Shown: piece after piece, positions 32,967 to 41,540 of the stretch
Numbering within the stretch: the first letter of the stretch is position 1
How the letters are laid out: each line of letters opens with the position of its first letter
NCBI RefSeq assembly: GCF_003096595.1
Contig: NZ_QEKO01000001.1
Location: 186,001 to 250,000 of the forward strand
Reading direction: 5' to 3'
DNA length: 64,000 nucleotides
Source: Pusillimonas noertemannii
GTDB taxonomy: Bacteria; Pseudomonadota; Gammaproteobacteria; Burkholderiales; Burkholderiaceae_B
Notes under the pieces: model-generated
What the model was told of the DNA's origin: nothing
The model's input: only the letters and a program-made list of their open reading frames with translations
The model's database searches: none
Made by a program: the position numbers and the translations under genes

Positions 32967-33773
32967 TCATCGTAGAGTCTCAAACTCAAAGCGCGACGCC
33001 TGCAGCTGATTCTGAATGGCCGACGCCGTGTTTTGCAGGCGTTTCAGATGTGCGGCAACTATCTCTCGCTCATTGACGATTCCGTACAGCCATGCACAGG
33101 CCAATGTAGCCACGATCCGTCCATTGCAGAAAATGGGGACGGCAATAGCTTCGAAGCGTTCGGGAGAATCTCCTTCCACCTCGGATGCATCGCGTTTGGC
33201 ATAGCCTAAACGTTGGGCATCGGATATGAATCGGCGGACGGCCTCTGGTTGTGACGCCACCCTATTTATCAATTGGGTGGAACGGGACAATTCCCCCAGA
33301 ATCTCGTTTCTTTCTTCATCGCTGCAAAAAGCCAAGTAGCATCTGCCCAAGGAAGAAATGAGCATCAGTGGCCTGATGCCAAGCGCCCGGTAATTGGCCG
33401 CCAGACCATTCATGTGCTGCCTGGGGTTCAAGATGAGCATGCTGGTTCCGTAACGCACTGCTATTTCTATCGGCCATAGAGTTTGCCGCTGCAGAGCTGC
33501 CCGAAAGGGTCCCGCGATTGCGCTAAATTGCGCACGCCAGTCGTCCGGAGCGTAGCTGTCGCCGGCCTCGGAACGAAGCACATACCGGTGTTCGACCTCG
33601 TGTCGCTCGATCCAGCCTTCTTCTTGCAGTGTTCTGAGGATTCTCAGCAGTGTCGCTTTTGGCAGGCGTGTATGCCGGTGAAGTTCTCCGAGACTGGCGG
33701 CCGAAGAACTTTTCAAGGCACGAATTACCTCCAGGCCTCTACGCAAGGATTCTATCGATTTCACACCGCTCAT
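32967..33773 (-). CDS. IclR family transcriptional regulator
   Basis: A 268-residue regulator: winged helix at 5-65 (SIESLRRGLEVIRALKSSSAASLGELHRHTRLPKATLLRILRTLQEEGWIER) and a C-terminal GAF-like effector domain with LISSLGRCYLAFCSDEER and AIAVPIF. IclR proteins of the MhpR/PcaR kind regulate aromatic-acid pathways. AGGAG precedes the ATG. It is divergent from the second molybdenum hydroxylase operon, its probable target, and convergent with the first; it could govern both. Confidence 0.93.
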   Translation of the reverse strand: MSGVKSIESLRRGLEVIRALKSSSAASLGELHRHTRLPKATLLRILRTLQEEGWIERHEVEHRYVLRSEAGDSYAPDDWRAQFSAIAGPFRAALQRQTLWPIEIAVRYGTSMLILNPRQHMNGLAANYRALGIRPLMLISSLGRCYLAFCSDEERNEILGELSRSTQLINRVASQPEAVRRFISDAQRLGYAKRDASEVEGDSPERFEAIAVPIFCNGRIVATLACAWLYGIVNEREIVAAHLKRLQNTASAIQNQLQASRFEFETLR

Positions 33774-33879
33774 TCGGCTCCTTGAACATGGTGGTTCACA
33801 CAGTGAAATTATACGTTCTTAACTTGAAATCGCGGTGATAGATTGAACTCCTTGTTGGAAGGAGGCAAGTGAGAACACT
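33774..33879. promoter_or_regulatory. Divergent control region, IclR gene / second Mo-hydroxylase operon
   Basis: 106 bp with overlapping dyads: TGAAC-N6-GTTCA (33783-33798) and TTCAC-ACA-GTGAA (33795-33807). Short TGAAC/GTTCA-type dyads close to the regulator start are usual for IclR operators. The following AT-rich part (33806-33830) is a plausible core promoter. Confidence 0.5.
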
Positions 33880-36243
33880 ATGAACACAACAACTCAAGAC
33901 GAGTTGGAAACCTTGGGCGGATCGACTGGTCTTTCAAGCATGGCGCAATCTCAAGCGCCGCGGGTTGGCATGGAGATTCCGCAGGTCTCGGCCGTAGAAA
34001 AAGTCTCCGGGCGCGCAATATATGCCGGCGACATTCAATTCCAGGGCATGTTGCATGCGAAGGTGTTGCGCAGTCCGTATCCTCACGCTCGAATCGTAAA
34101 AATCGACACGTCGGCCGCGGCCCAACTGCCTGGCGTCAAAGCGGTACTGACGGGCGCCGACACGCCCGAAGGCTGTTGGGGCGTTCCTCGCAAAGAACAC
34201 CGTGTACTGGCGGTGGGTAAAGTACGTTTCGTCGGTGAAGAGGTAGCCGTAGTTGTTGCGGTAGACGAGCATACGGCTCAAAGCGCCGTGGATCTCATCC
34301 GGGTCGAGTACGAAGAACTTCCGGCGCTTACATGCTGTGAAGACGCACTGGCGGAAGGGGCTCCGGAAATCCATGAGGGCACTGCCAACCGCTCGAAAGA
34401 AGTGCACATAGTGCGTGGAGACGTCGATGCTGCGTTCGAGCGGGCAGCCGTGATTCATGAGGCGGTGTACGACGTTCCGTCCCAGTATCAGGGGTATCTT
34501 GAGCCGATGGCGACCGTTGCTTGGGCCGGTGGCGATGGAAGGTTGACCGTCTGGACATCCACTCAATCGGTTTTCATGGCGCGAACCCGTATGGCCGATG
34601 CCCTGAACCGCCCCGTATCAAGCATTCGTGTCATACAGGCGACGACTGGTGGCGGGTTCGGGGCCAAAATTGTCGAAGAATGCAATAGCGTCATCGCCGC
34701 GTTCGCCGCTACCAAAGTGAGCCGTCCCGTGCGTCTCGTAAACAGCCGTCTGGAGGATTTCCTGGGCTGCCGCATGGCGGTGCCAGAGCGGATCTGGCTG
34801 AAGATGGGTGTTGACACGAATGGCAAGATTGTCGCCAAAGATGTCCGCATCACGGCCGAGTGCGGCGCTTATGCGGGGCTTTCTCCTCACATCATGGTGG
34901 TGAGCGCGCAACGAAGCGACAACATGCATCGTCTGGAAAACGTTCGTACGCATGCACAGACGGTCTATACCAACAATCCGCCTCGCGGCGCGCTTCGCGG
35001 ATTCGGCGGCCAGCAAATCAATTTCGCGGTCAATAGCCATTTGGCGGTGTTGGCCGAGAAGTTGGGTATGGATCTTCGCGAAATCCATCGGAGCAATGCG
35101 ATCCGCAAGGGTGACACCAGTGTGCATGGATGGACATTTGGCAGTGCCGGCTACATCGAATGTCTGGATCAAGTGTGCGAAGCCATAGATTGGGAAAATC
35201 GTGATCGGGCCAGATTGCGGGGTGGCGAGCGCAAACGCGGATTCGGCATTGCACCGGCGGTGCACGTAAGCGGCAATCGTCAGCTGGGCAATTGGGACGG
35301 ATCGACGGTTACATTGAAAATCAATGAAGACGGCCGGGCTTTGGTCCGTTCCGGCGAGTGCGACGCAGGCCAGGGGTCGGCGACGATGTTCGCGCAACTT
35401 TGCGCGATAGAACTGGGTATCCCTGTCGATCACATTACAGTGATGGCCCCTGATACGGACTCAGCGCCTTACGCAATCGGTTCCATCGCCTCGCGGGTCA
35501 CTATCAACGGCGGCAACGCAATGATCCGCGCTGCGCGCCAAGCCAAGGACCAACTGCTGCAGGCCGCCGCGCAGAAGCTGGAGGTCGACATTGCAGACTT
35601 GGAATGGAAAGAGGGGCGCATCCATGTCCGCGAAAAAGTCGATGGCTCACTGTCGATATCCGAAGCGGTAGCCTGCCATATATACAGGCATGGGGGCAGT
35701 GGCGTTGAGGTCCAGGCGACATATGATCCGCCCACTGTCATGATGAACAAGGACCATTATGGCAACGTCGCGCCAGGCTACTCGTTTTCAGCCTGGGGGG
35801 TACAAGTAGAGGTCGACACCGAGACGGGGCAGGTCGAGCTGATGCAAGTGGTTGTCAGCGACGACTGCGGCAAGGCGCTGAATCCCCTGACTCTGCATGG
35901 GCAGTCCGCCGGTGCTGCCGCCCAGTCAATTGGTTGGGCCCTGTATGAAAACCTGCAGTATGAAGACGGCAGGTTGATGAACGGAAATTTTGCCGATTAC
36001 ACCATGCCTACCGCGCACTCCTTGCCGCGCATTGAATGCGGCCTGATAGAGTCGAACGAGCCAAATGGGCCGTACGGTGCAAAAGGGGGCAGCGAAACAG
36101 TAATCATCCCCGGCGCGGCGGCCATCGCGCAGGCTGTCTACGATGCAATAGGCGTGCGATTCACCACGCTTCCCATAACGCCCGAGGCAGTGCTAGAGGC
36201 TTTGGACCGAAAAAACAAGGGGACAGGCCATGCATGCGTTTGA
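33880..36243 (+). CDS. Molybdenum hydroxylase, molybdopterin-binding large subunit (xanthine dehydrogenase/HcrA-like)
   Basis: A 787-residue catalytic subunit. Motifs: TTGGGFGAKI, PPRGALRGFGGQQ (Ala371-Arg373), SGECDAGQGSATMFAQL and GAKGGSET with the catalytic Glu739. The GALRGFGGQQ loop is of the xanthine-dehydrogenase/4-hydroxybenzoyl-CoA-reductase kind, different from the AYRAVGQ loop of the other large subunit, so the two enzymes are distant relatives. A strong AGGAGG lies 14 bp upstream, rather far; GAGAA nearer the ATG may serve instead. First gene of an eight-gene unit (L-M-S-G, TRAP Q-M-P, VOC). Confidence 0.94.
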   Translation: MNTTTQDELETLGGSTGLSSMAQSQAPRVGMEIPQVSAVEKVSGRAIYAGDIQFQGMLHAKVLRSPYPHARIVKIDTSAAAQLPGVKAVLTGADTPEGCWGVPRKEHRVLAVGKVRFVGEEVAVVVAVDEHTAQSAVDLIRVEYEELPALTCCEDALAEGAPEIHEGTANRSKEVHIVRGDVDAAFERAAVIHEAVYDVPSQYQGYLEPMATVAWAGGDGRLTVWTSTQSVFMARTRMADALNRPVSSIRVIQATTGGGFGAKIVEECNSVIAAFAATKVSRPVRLVNSRLEDFLGCRMAVPERIWLKMGVDTNGKIVAKDVRITAECGAYAGLSPHIMVVSAQRSDNMHRLENVRTHAQTVYTNNPPRGALRGFGGQQINFAVNSHLAVLAEKLGMDLREIHRSNAIRKGDTSVHGWTFGSAGYIECLDQVCEAIDWENRDRARLRGGERKRGFGIAPAVHVSGNRQLGNWDGSTVTLKINEDGRALVRSGECDAGQGSATMFAQLCAIELGIPVDHITVMAPDTDSAPYAIGSIASRVTINGGNAMIRAARQAKDQLLQAAAQKLEVDIADLEWKEGRIHVREKVDGSLSISEAVACHIYRHGGSGVEVQATYDPPTVMMNKDHYGNVAPGYSFSAWGVQVEVDTETGQVELMQVVVSDDCGKALNPLTLHGQSAGAAAQSIGWALYENLQYEDGRLMNGNFADYTMPTAHSLPRIECGLIESNEPNGPYGAKGGSETVIIPGAAAIAQAVYDAIGVRFTTLPITPEAVLEALDRKNKGTGHACV

Positions 36244-37105
36244 TTTCTTCAGGCCCGGCTCATTGGAAGAGGCCGTTGAAGCGTTGGCGAATTATGGTGA
36301 CGAAAGTCGTGTAATTGCGGGTGGAACAGCGCTGATGCTGGCGCTTCGCCAACGCTTGCTGCAGCCGCAATGCCTGATATCGGTTGAAGGTTTAGAGGCC
36401 ATGCGCGGCATCGACTGGGACCTGCGTCGCGGTCTCCGGATCGGCGCCTTGACCTTGCACAACGAAGTGGCGGCCTCGAAGCTGGTGAAGGCTCATTATC
36501 CGATGCTGGCTGAGCTGGCAAAGCACATGGCCAACCCTCAGGTCCGCAACCGGGGAACTTTGGGAGGAAACCTGTGTTACGCCGATCCGGCCACCGATCC
36601 GCCCACAGCGCTATTGGCGCTCGACGCGCGTGTCGTGCTGCATAGTGTGCGCGGAAGCCGTGAGCTTCCCGTGTCGGAGTTCCTGGTCGATTACTACACC
36701 ACGGCCATCGAGCCCGACGAACTGCTGGTCGAGGTACTGATTCCGCCTCCGGGCAGTTTTGCCGCAGGCGGTTATACGCGTTTCCTGAAGACCGCAGCCG
36801 AACATCGACCTTTGGCCACCATCGCCGTATCGGCCGATCGCAATGGCCGTATATGCCAGGCCATTCGCATCGCGGTTGGCGCAACCACACCCGTACCGAT
36901 GAGGCTGTCCAATGCCGAGCAGCATCTTTCCGGTCAAGAAATGAATGCGTCGCTGATAGGCGAGGCGGCTGCCATCATAGCCGTCGACATCGACGCCTTG
37001 GATGATTCCAGGGGCGAAGAATGGTACCGCCGCCGCATGACCGAAGTGATCGCGCGTCGGACGCTGGCCCGGGTATTTGATATTGAAATTGAGGCGGAGA
37101 AATAG
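36230..37105 (+). CDS. Molybdenum hydroxylase, FAD-binding medium subunit
   Basis: A 291-residue FAD subunit: AGGTALMLALR (first FAD loop, about 31-41) and VRNRGTLGGNLCYADPATDPP (second loop, intact GG). It has the normal glycine pair that the 29173 homologue lacks. The start lies inside the end of the large-subunit gene (14-bp overlap). It transfers electrons from the 2Fe-2S subunit to an acceptor. Confidence 0.93.
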   Translation: MHAFDFFRPGSLEEAVEALANYGDESRVIAGGTALMLALRQRLLQPQCLISVEGLEAMRGIDWDLRRGLRIGALTLHNEVAASKLVKAHYPMLAELAKHMANPQVRNRGTLGGNLCYADPATDPPTALLALDARVVLHSVRGSRELPVSEFLVDYYTTAIEPDELLVEVLIPPPGSFAAGGYTRFLKTAAEHRPLATIAVSADRNGRICQAIRIAVGATTPVPMRLSNAEQHLSGQEMNASLIGEAAAIIAVDIDALDDSRGEEWYRRRMTEVIARRTLARVFDIEIEAEK

Positions 37106-37106
37106 C

Positions 37107-37583
37107 ATGAGCCAGCATGTATTGAATATTGAAGTCAACAAGGAGCGGGTTCAGATCGAAGTGCGGGCTCATCGCCTTCTGTCGGAACTGTTGCGTGACG
37201 ACTTGCACTTGACGGGAACCAAGCGCGGCTGCGAAACGGGAACATGCGGAGCTTGCTCTGTGATGATCAACGGAAAATTGGTCAAAGCATGCCTTCTGCT
37301 GGCCGTACAGGTCGATGCTGCCAGCATCACCACGATCGAGGGGCTCGGAAGCGGCGACACCCTTCATCCCTTGCAGCGAAGCTTTGCGGAATGCGGCGGC
37401 TTGCAATGTGGGTACTGCACACCGGGCATGATCATGACGGCCAAGTCGCTGCTGGAGGAAAACCCTAGTCCGACCGAAGAAGAGGTGCGCGAAGGCCTTG
37501 GAGCGAATCTTTGCCGCTGCACCGGCTACAACGGCATCGTTGATGCGGTACTGCACGCGTCGGAGGTGATGCGTGGATCTTGA
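37107..37583 (+). CDS. Molybdenum hydroxylase, 2Fe-2S small subunit
   Basis: A 158-residue subunit with CETGTCGACSVMINGKLVKAC (first cluster) and CGYCTPGM plus CRCTGYN (second cluster). GGAGA lies upstream of ATG 37107, one base after the medium-subunit stop; an in-frame ATG at 37077 would overlap it by ten codons. The 3' end overlaps the CoxG gene by 11 bp. Confidence 0.95.
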   Translation: MSQHVLNIEVNKERVQIEVRAHRLLSELLRDDLHLTGTKRGCETGTCGACSVMINGKLVKACLLLAVQVDAASITTIEGLGSGDTLHPLQRSFAECGGLQCGYCTPGMIMTAKSLLEENPSPTEEEVREGLGANLCRCTGYNGIVDAVLHASEVMRGS

Positions 37584-38136
37584 GAAGAGCATAACGCTGC
37601 CTGCGTCTCCTGAAGAAATATGGGGGCTGTTGTTGGATCCCAATGTGATGTGCCGATGCGTTCCAGGCATGCAAAGCGTCGACGTTGTCAGTCCGACCGA
37701 ATACAAAGCACAGATCAAGGTGAAGATTTCCTTCATCACGGCCAAGTTCAATATCAGAACCCTGATCGTCGAGCGGGACGAACCGCATTATTTGAAGACA
37801 GAGGGTTCGGGAGACGACGCGTCAGTAGTGAGCTCTTTCCGACAAACCAGCGAAATGTTCCTCGAGAATCTGGACGACGGCCAAACACGCATGCGCATTT
37901 CGGTCCGCATCGAGTTGCTGGGGCGTTTGGGAACCTTCGGCCTGAACGTCATGAAAACCAAGGCCGACCGCATGTGGGACGAGTTCGGCGCAAACCTTTT
38001 GCAGCTGTTGCAGGTAGGGGCGTCTACGTGTGAAAGTGATTCCGTCGAGGAAACGTGCAGCGAAGGGGATGCCAGCAGCCAGGTTGCCGGCAAGCAGGGA
38101 AAATGGTGGCGTAGTTGGAGAAAAGAGCAATCATAG
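37573..38136 (+). CDS. CoxG-like SRPBCC protein with basic tryptophan-rich tail
   Basis: A 187-residue SRPBCC protein: LPASPEEIWGLLLDPNVMCRCVPGMQSVDVV and KISFITAKFNI are CoxG-like. GTG start with GGAGGTGA just upstream, inside the end of the small-subunit gene. After the domain (about 145 residues) comes a linker and a terminal GKQGKWWRSWRKEQS, a basic, Trp-rich tail suited to lie on the membrane surface. CoxG is thought to link its molybdenum enzyme to the membrane and quinone pool, so this subunit may do the same here. Family assignment is clear; the role is inference. Confidence 0.85.
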   Translation: MDLEKSITLPASPEEIWGLLLDPNVMCRCVPGMQSVDVVSPTEYKAQIKVKISFITAKFNIRTLIVERDEPHYLKTEGSGDDASVVSSFRQTSEMFLENLDDGQTRMRISVRIELLGRLGTFGLNVMKTKADRMWDEFGANLLQLLQVGASTCESDSVEETCSEGDASSQVAGKQGKWWRSWRKEQS

Positions 38137-38179
38137 GCTCAACCGATAAAAACATTAAGAAGCTTCAAGGGAGACAAAA

Positions 38180-38668
38180 TTGAAATCAATAGACAGGGTG
38201 GTTGCCTGGGTTACGTCGGGCCTGCATTTCGTCGCAACATTGATGCTCGTGGGTATTGTCGTCGTGAACGCCGCCAATGTGATCGGACGCTATATATTCA
38301 ATCGTCCAGCAGAGACGGCTGACGAGCTGATGATATTCATGCTGACCATCGCTGTGTTTCTTTGTTTGCCGCGTTGTACCAACGAAGATGCGCACATCAG
38401 GATGAATCTGCTGCGGGACCGGATAAGCGGCAAAGCGCGGAAGGTGTGGGACTTGCTGCTGGAACTGCTTCACTTCGGCCTGGCGGCGTTCGTGGTGTAT
38501 GTGGGCGCGCCTTCAGTGGCCCAGCTTTTTTCATGGGGCCAGGTCAGCGAGGCCGCAAAAATACCCATGTGGATCGTGCACAGTGTCATTCCATTAGGGT
38601 TTGCTCTGGCCTGCGTCATCATCTTGCTGAGCATCGTGCGATTGCTGCGCGGCTGGGGGCGGCCATGA
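38180..38668 (+). CDS. TRAP transporter small permease (DctQ family)
   Basis: A 162-residue protein of four hydrophobic helices with NAANVIGRYIFNRPAETADELMIFML, the DctQ hallmark. TTG start with AGGGAGA upstream, 43 bp after CoxG, so co-transcribed with the molybdenum hydroxylase. It overlaps the large-permease gene by ATGA. Together with the next two genes it forms a complete TRAP importer, probably for the hydroxylase substrate. Confidence 0.92.
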   Translation: MKSIDRVVAWVTSGLHFVATLMLVGIVVVNAANVIGRYIFNRPAETADELMIFMLTIAVFLCLPRCTNEDAHIRMNLLRDRISGKARKVWDLLLELLHFGLAAFVVYVGAPSVAQLFSWGQVSEAAKIPMWIVHSVIPLGFALACVIILLSIVRLLRGWGRP

Positions 38669-39948
38669 TCGTTGATGTCTTGGTATTCTTCGGGCTGCCC
38701 CTTACTTTACTTATTCTTGGCGCGCCCATTTACGCGGCGATCTTTGCCAGTGGGCTTACCGCTTTGCTGCTTGTTCCCAATGCGCCGATTCATGCGGTGC
38801 AAAGCGTCTTGTTCGGCTCGCTCAATAATTTTTCGCTGCTGGCGATTCCGTTGTTCGTGCTTGCCGGAGACCTCATGGCGCAAGGCGGCTTGGCGAAGCG
38901 GCTGGTTTCCTGGGCTTTGGCCGGTGTGGGCGGCGTCCGCGGATCGCTGCCTTTGGCGGCCGTGGCTTCGGCAACTACCTTTGGCGCGATGAGCGGTTCC
39001 GCCAGCGCCTGCCTGGCCGCGGTAGGGCGCATTATGTATCCCGACCTACGCAAGGCGGGTTACAGCGAAGGGTACTCGGGTGCATTGCTGGCTTCGACGG
39101 CGGTCATAGGGGCCGTGATTCCACCTTCAATCCCCATGATCATTTATGGCGTGGTCGCCCAGCAATCCATCCCTGATCTGTTCCTCGCGGGCGTATTGCC
39201 CGGTCTATTGATAGCACTCGTGATTGGCGTGTACGTATGGATGAAGGCGCGCCATGAAAAGCAGAACGTGCTTGCCACGGGTGAAAGACCCAGCTTTCTA
39301 CGCGAGACAAAAGAGGCCAGCTGGTCTCTTGCTGCGCCTGTAGTCATTCTAGGGGGTATCTATGGGGGCATCTTTACACCCACCGAAGCGGCAGGAGTAG
39401 CCGTAATTTATTCGATGCTCGTATCACGATACATATATAAAGAGCTCACTTGGCGGGACATGTGGCGTATCACTTCGGAATCGATGTATTTGGTGGGGCG
39501 CCTGATCGTGATCTTTGCCGCGGCGGGTCTTTATGCCTGGGCTCTTACCGTAAGCGGCCTGGCCCAGAAATTGGGAACGACGGTTACCGAATGGCAGTTG
39601 GCGACATGGCAGCTGCTGCTGATTTTCAACGTACTGATGTTGATCGTGGGCGCCTTCCTGGACCCTCCGCCCGCGCTGCTTATTCTCACTCCCGTGTTCT
39701 TTCCGATATTCCAGGCGGCCGGCGTCGACCCGATCCACTTGGGCCTGATCATGGTCGTGAACTTGTCCATGGGTATGTTTACGCCACCCATCGGCGTCAA
39801 TCTGTTCATCGCGAACGTTCTGTTCAAGATAGACATCGGCGTCTTGTATCGAAGCGTATTGCCCTTCGTGGCGCTGTACGTCGCGATCCTCATGATTCTT
39901 ACATATGTGCCCGAAATAACACTTTTTGCGCTTCATGCATTCAAGTAG
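38665..39948 (+). CDS. TRAP transporter large permease (DctM family)
   Basis: A 427-residue polytopic permease. Motifs: IPLFVLAGDLMAQGGLAKRL, GAMSGSASACLAAVGRIMYP, PPSIPMIIYGV and GMFTPPIGVNLF. About twelve hydrophobic helices. ATG 38665 is the natural start; a longer frame upstream lies over the small-permease gene. It is a paralogue of the 18081 permease but clearly diverged. Confidence 0.95.
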   Translation: MIVDVLVFFGLPLTLLILGAPIYAAIFASGLTALLLVPNAPIHAVQSVLFGSLNNFSLLAIPLFVLAGDLMAQGGLAKRLVSWALAGVGGVRGSLPLAAVASATTFGAMSGSASACLAAVGRIMYPDLRKAGYSEGYSGALLASTAVIGAVIPPSIPMIIYGVVAQQSIPDLFLAGVLPGLLIALVIGVYVWMKARHEKQNVLATGERPSFLRETKEASWSLAAPVVILGGIYGGIFTPTEAAGVAVIYSMLVSRYIYKELTWRDMWRITSESMYLVGRLIVIFAAAGLYAWALTVSGLAQKLGTTVTEWQLATWQLLLIFNVLMLIVGAFLDPPPALLILTPVFFPIFQAAGVDPIHLGLIMVVNLSMGMFTPPIGVNLFIANVLFKIDIGVLYRSVLPFVALYVAILMILTYVPEITLFALHAFK

Positions 39949-40035
39949 CAACCGGCGGTTCAATCAGGCCGGGCTTTCACCCAGCTCGAGCCCGGCCCGA
40001 TGGCAATACACATCAATATTACAAAGGAGACATCC

Positions 40036-41061
40036 ATGAATTTCAAAGCACGATTCTTTCGCTTCGCATTGCAGACGCTGCTGTTGCCGGCAGGCTTGTG
40101 TATTGCGTTTAGTTCCCAGGCAAAAGACCCCGCCTATGTCGTGCGGCTTGGGTCGCCCACCATGAACGACACCGTGCATCATTGGATGAAGCTGTTCAAA
40201 GAGGGCGTGGAGAAGCGTACGGAAGGCGAGATGCGCATCGACTTATTTCCCGCCAGTCAACTGGGGCCAATTCAGCGGCAGATCGAGGCGGTTCAGTTTG
40301 GCGCCCAAGAGATGTACACGATTCCCCCCGAGTTTCTCGCCGGAATCGACAAGCGCTTTATGGTGGTGTCGGCCCCGCTCATGTTCGAAGATTTGGAACA
40401 CGGATTCCGAACGGTTCAAGATCCCGAATTCTCGAAGTTCATGTTTGAACTGGGCGCCAACAAGGGCATTATCGGAATCAGCATGTTCTGTGCCGATCCC
40501 ACGTCGTATACGTTCACTGAACCGCTGCAAACATACAAAGACGCAGAAGGCCGCAAGGTCCGAATTTTTGCCAGCGACATGGAGCGCGAGACTATCCATC
40601 GGCTTGGCGCGACAGGCGTACCGATGTCTCTGGGCGAAGTGTTGCCGGCCCTGCAGCAGGGTGTCATAGACGGAGCGCGAACTACAGTCAGCATTTTCAA
40701 TGCCTTCAAGTTCTATGGTTCGGCCAAGTATTTGCTGAAGACCGAAGAGTCGATGGTGTGTCCGCTGCAGTTTGTAAGCCGCCGATGGTTCGAGTCGCTG
40801 CCGCAAGACCTGCAAAAGATTCTTCTTGAAGAAGCCAAGGCAGCCGATATTGCAACACACCAATTTGCACTTGGCTTTCTTGCGGACAACTACAAAAGTT
40901 GGGTCGACAACGGCGGCGTGATCGTTGAACTGAATCCTGAGCAACGCGAAGAAATGAGGGCGAAATTGGAAGACGTTGGTAAAACAGTGGCAGACAAAGA
41001 CCCGGCTACCGCCAAGGCGTACAGCCAGTTGCGAGCAATCGCCGACCGCACACGCCAATGA
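40036..41061 (+). CDS. TRAP transporter substrate-binding protein (DctP family)
   Basis: A 341-residue periplasmic protein with a signal peptide ending near FSSQAKDP. Core motifs: LFKEGVEKRTEGEMRIDLFPASQLG, then RKVRIFASDMERETIHRLGATGVPMSLGEVLPALQQGVIDG, with the Arg expected to bind a carboxylate. AAAGGAGA precedes ATG 40036. Sits 87 bp after the large permease. Its N-terminal and C-terminal wording resembles the nitrilase-operon DctP, so both belong to the same DctP branch. Confidence 0.94.
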   Translation: MNFKARFFRFALQTLLLPAGLCIAFSSQAKDPAYVVRLGSPTMNDTVHHWMKLFKEGVEKRTEGEMRIDLFPASQLGPIQRQIEAVQFGAQEMYTIPPEFLAGIDKRFMVVSAPLMFEDLEHGFRTVQDPEFSKFMFELGANKGIIGISMFCADPTSYTFTEPLQTYKDAEGRKVRIFASDMERETIHRLGATGVPMSLGEVLPALQQGVIDGARTTVSIFNAFKFYGSAKYLLKTEESMVCPLQFVSRRWFESLPQDLQKILLEEAKAADIATHQFALGFLADNYKSWVDNGGVIVELNPEQREEMRAKLEDVGKTVADKDPATAKAYSQLRAIADRTRQ

Positions 41062-41098
41062 TGGCGAACATGTCATTCATCAAACAGGAGCCTTCGGC

Positions 41099-41473
41099 AT
41101 GGCGAAGCTACGACATATTGCGCTAAGCGTACAAAACCTCGAAGCCGCATCACGCTTCTATCAAGAGGTGTTCGGTCTTGAAAAAGTCGGAGAAGAGACG
41201 TTGGAGTCGGGCTCGGGCGTCTACCTGACTGACGGCGTGGTCAATCTGGCCTTGCTGAAGCTTAAAGGTACCGACTTCGTCGGTACGCACCATTTTGGTT
41301 TCATTGTCGACGATACCGATGCAATGGGTGAGCGCATCAAAGGCGCCGGAGGCGAGTTTTTCTTCAGCATGGGCCAGTCGGGCCGCAGCAATGCCGAACT
41401 GAAATACAAAGATCCACAAGGGATTGTGTTTGATATTTCAGAAACCGGGTGGGACGGCAACACGTGTATTTGA
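41099..41473 (+). CDS. VOC family protein, paralogue of the 22951 gene
   Basis: A 124-residue VOC protein: MAKLRHIALSVQNLEAASRFYQEVFGLEKV, THHFGFIVDDTDAMGERI and YKDPQGIVFDIS. Like its paralogue it starts MAKLRH, has the double His, and uses Asp in place of the usual Glu ligand in the last strand. AGGAG precedes ATG 41099. It follows the TRAP binding protein by 37 bp and ends the second molybdenum hydroxylase operon. Presumed lyase, isomerase or dioxygenase on the product. Confidence 0.87.
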   Translation: MAKLRHIALSVQNLEAASRFYQEVFGLEKVGEETLESGSGVYLTDGVVNLALLKLKGTDFVGTHHFGFIVDDTDAMGERIKGAGGEFFFSMGQSGRSNAELKYKDPQGIVFDISETGWDGNTCI

Positions 41474-41540
41474 TGCACGGCTTCATGTCTGCTTGCTTCT
41501 TGCCGACGACATAAGTTTCCAGGCCGTTGGTCGGCGCGTT

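Noticed and set aside
27469-38136. True carbon monoxide dehydrogenase
   Set aside because: Neither large subunit has the form I AYxCSFR loop; both loops are of other Mo-hydroxylase types, and coxDEF genes are absent. CoxG/M/S/L names are used only for family likeness.
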